Positions 6,255-7,436 of a DNA stretch of 7,436 nt are shown piece after piece. Numbering within the stretch: position 1 is the stretch's first letter; each line of letters begins with the position of its first letter. Under the pieces are notes generated by a model. It ran no database searches and had not been told where the DNA came from. It worked only from the letters and a program-made list of their open reading frames with translations. Origin of the DNA: Hyphomicrobiales bacterium (GTDB lineage Bacteria > Pseudomonadota > Alphaproteobacteria > Rhizobiales > Aestuariivirgaceae); NCBI GenBank assembly GCA_025356765.1, contig JANXRO010000028.1:1-7436 (forward strand), written 5' to 3'. The translations under genes were made by a program, and so were the position numbers.

Positions 6255-6272
6255 AAGCGGGCGTGTCCGCTT
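6255..6272 (+). promoter_or_regulatory. Hairpin in the lepB 5' leader
   Basis: AAGCGG (6255-6260) pairs perfectly with CCGCTT (6267-6272) around a 6-base loop GCGTGT. The stem ends just before the AAGG ribosome-binding site (6276-6279). No T-run follows, so it is not a simple terminator. If the predicted promoter is used, the hairpin sits at the extreme 5' end of the mRNA and could affect stability or translation. Confidence 0.45.
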
Positions 6273-6286
6273 GACAAGGTTGTTTG

Positions 6287-7096
6287 ATGAGCAAAGATTC
6301 ATACATGTTTGGAGATAAATCACTCGGCGCAGAAATGTGGGAAACCGCAAAAGTTATTGTGCAGGCCTTGGCCATTGCATTTTTTGTGCGTCTGTTTTTG
6401 TTCCAACCTTTTAACATTCCATCAGCATCCATGTATCCCACTTTGAAGATTGGCGATTATCTATTTGTTTCAAAGCTTTCTTATGGATATGGCAAGTATT
6501 CGTTTAACTTCCAACTGGGTGGTTTTTCGGGCCCTCCGATTATCAAATGCTGCAACTTTGTGGATTTTCCGGGCCGCAAAATTTTGCCAGATTTGCCTAA
6601 GCGTGGCGATGTGGCGGTGTTCAAATATCCACAAGATTTGACGATTGACTACATTAAGCGCGTGATTGGTCTTCCCGGTGATCACATCCAAATGAAAAAT
6701 GGCGTGTTGTTCATCAATAACCAGGAAGTAAAAAAAGAGCGGATTGAAGACTATGTCGACCCCGATGGCGAAAGTGGCCGTGGGCCGGTTGTGGCGCAGT
6801 TTCGTGAAACTTTGCCCAATGGCGTGGTTTATAATGTTTTGGATTTTGGCCAAACAGACGAAGACAACACTGAGGAATATGTGGTTCCGGCCGATCACTA
6901 TTTCATGATGGGCGATAACCGCGACAACAGCCAAGATTCGCGCTTTCTTGATAAGGTTGGTTATGTGCCCATCGAAAACTTTGTGGGCCGCGCAGATATC
7001 ATTTTCTTCTCGTTCAAACCGAGTGCTTCGCTTTTCCAACCTTGGAATTGGCCATTTGAAATTCGCTATTCGCGCTTTTTCAACTGGGTACGCTGA
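6287..7096 (+). CDS. lepB: Signal peptidase I
   Basis: LepB cleaves signal peptides from proteins exported through Sec and Tat, acting at the outer face of the inner membrane. The 269-residue protein has one N-terminal membrane segment (about 20-38, AKVIVQALAIAFFVRLFLF), then FNIPSASMYPTL (42-53) with nucleophile Ser48, DYIKRVIGLPGD (121-132) with general base Lys124, and the conserved GDNRDNSQDSR (209-219). All catalytic boxes are intact. The E. coli enzyme has two membrane segments; one is usual in alphaproteobacteria. The ATG at 6287 is chosen because AAGG (6276-6279) lies 7 bases upstream; the in-frame TTG at 6284 is less likely. A pair of cysteines, C88-C89, lies in the insert between the serine and lysine boxes. 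The rnc gene follows after 2 bases. Confidence 0.97.
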   Translation: MSKDSYMFGDKSLGAEMWETAKVIVQALAIAFFVRLFLFQPFNIPSASMYPTLKIGDYLFVSKLSYGYGKYSFNFQLGGFSGPPIIKCCNFVDFPGRKILPDLPKRGDVAVFKYPQDLTIDYIKRVIGLPGDHIQMKNGVLFINNQEVKKERIEDYVDPDGESGRGPVVAQFRETLPNGVVYNVLDFGQTDEDNTEEYVVPADHYFMMGDNRDNSQDSRFLDKVGYVPIENFVGRADIIFFSFKPSASLFQPWNWPFEIRYSRFFNWVR

Positions 7097-7098
7097 GT

Positions 7099-7436
7099 TT
7101 GCAACAGACTGCAGCATTGGCGAAACTTGAAGATCTGATTGGTTATAATTTCAAAGATGCAAGTTTGGTGGCGATGGCCTTCACGCATGGCAGCCACAAA
7201 AACAAGCTGGTTGATTATCAACGGCTCGAATTTTTAGGCGATCGTGTTTTAAGTCTGGTGATCGCGCAAGAGCTCTACCAACGCCACTCCGATGAACGCG
7301 AGGGAAAGCTTGCTGCAAGGTTAAGCCTTTTGGTGCGGGCAGAAGCCTGCGCCGCGGTTGCGCAAACCTTGGGGCTTCAGGAGTTTGTTCTTCTGGGGGC
7401 AGTAGAAAAACGCAAAGACGTTCACAAGGCCGCATC
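7099..7436 (+). CDS. rnc: Ribonuclease III, N-terminal part, runs off right edge
   Basis: RNase III cuts double-stranded RNA, including the 30S rRNA precursor. The visible 112 codons cover most of the catalytic domain: LEDLIGYNFKDASLVAMAFTHGS (residues 10-32) and the signature YQRLEFLGDRVLSL (40-53). Glu44 and Asp48 match the catalytic E41 and D45 of E. coli. The later catalytic residues and the dsRNA-binding domain lie beyond the window. The most likely start is TTG at 7099, 2 bases after the lepB stop; no ATG or GTG in a suitable place precedes the conserved domain, and CTG 7093 is the only other near-cognate codon close by. No strong Shine-Dalgarno site is seen, so translation is probably coupled to lepB. 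The lepB-rnc order, normally followed by era, is widely conserved. Confidence 0.93.
   Translation, partial: MQQTAALAKLEDLIGYNFKDASLVAMAFTHGSHKNKLVDYQRLEFLGDRVLSLVIAQELYQRHSDEREGKLAARLSLLVRAEACAAVAQTLGLQEFVLLGAVEKRKDVHKAA

Noticed and set aside
6470..7117. Minus-strand open frame of 215 codons inside lepB
   Set aside because: It lies fully antisense to an intact lepB with all catalytic boxes; no ribosome-binding site or recognisable domain.

Overview
The window looks like a core housekeeping segment of an alphaproteobacterial chromosome, most likely from the order Hyphomicrobiales (Rhizobiales). Three things point there. The gene order rpoZ - rsh - pyrE - acpS - lepB - rnc is characteristic of that group. 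The single long RelA/SpoT homologue begins with the MMRQYELVERVQ stretch seen in rhizobial Rsh proteins. The partial gene at the left edge resembles the transglutaminase-like cysteine peptidase (BTLCP) family, common in these bacteria. Base composition is moderate (about half G+C). Hand-counted GANTC sites are few, as expected in a genome methylated by CcrM.

Layout. Positions 1-199, minus strand: the first 66 codons of a secreted BTLCP-like protein. Positions 200-408: a non-coding divergent region. Positions 409-493: tRNA-Leu(GAG), with CCA encoded. Two small hairpins follow, then mgtE (551-1939, Mg2+ transporter), a gene for a predicted exported dual-specificity/tyrosine phosphatase (1945-2502), and rpoZ (2548-2952). 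A strong intrinsic terminator (2974-3000) closes this block. The second block is rsh (3016-5190), pyrE (5187-5780) and acpS (5777-6178), joined by two 4-base ATGA stop/start overlaps. After a 108-base gap with a likely promoter and a leader hairpin come lepB (6287-7096) and the first 112 codons of rnc (7099 to the right edge), starting 2 bases after lepB with a TTG codon.

How the genes relate. Rsh sets the level of (p)ppGpp and omega (rpoZ) is an RNA polymerase subunit, so two parts of the stringent response lie side by side. PyrE (UMP synthesis) and AcpS (activation of acyl carrier protein) are growth-linked functions translationally coupled to Rsh. LepB and RNase III serve protein export and RNA maturation. 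MgtE and the exported phosphatase form a separate envelope-related pair downstream of the tRNA.

I found no mobile element, CRISPR array, prophage, toxin-antitoxin or defence system, and nothing I would call a new biological system. The points most worth checking are the exported phosphatase beside mgtE, the paired hairpins between tRNA-Leu and mgtE, the rsh start with no visible Shine-Dalgarno sequence just after a terminator, and the hairpin in the lepB leader.
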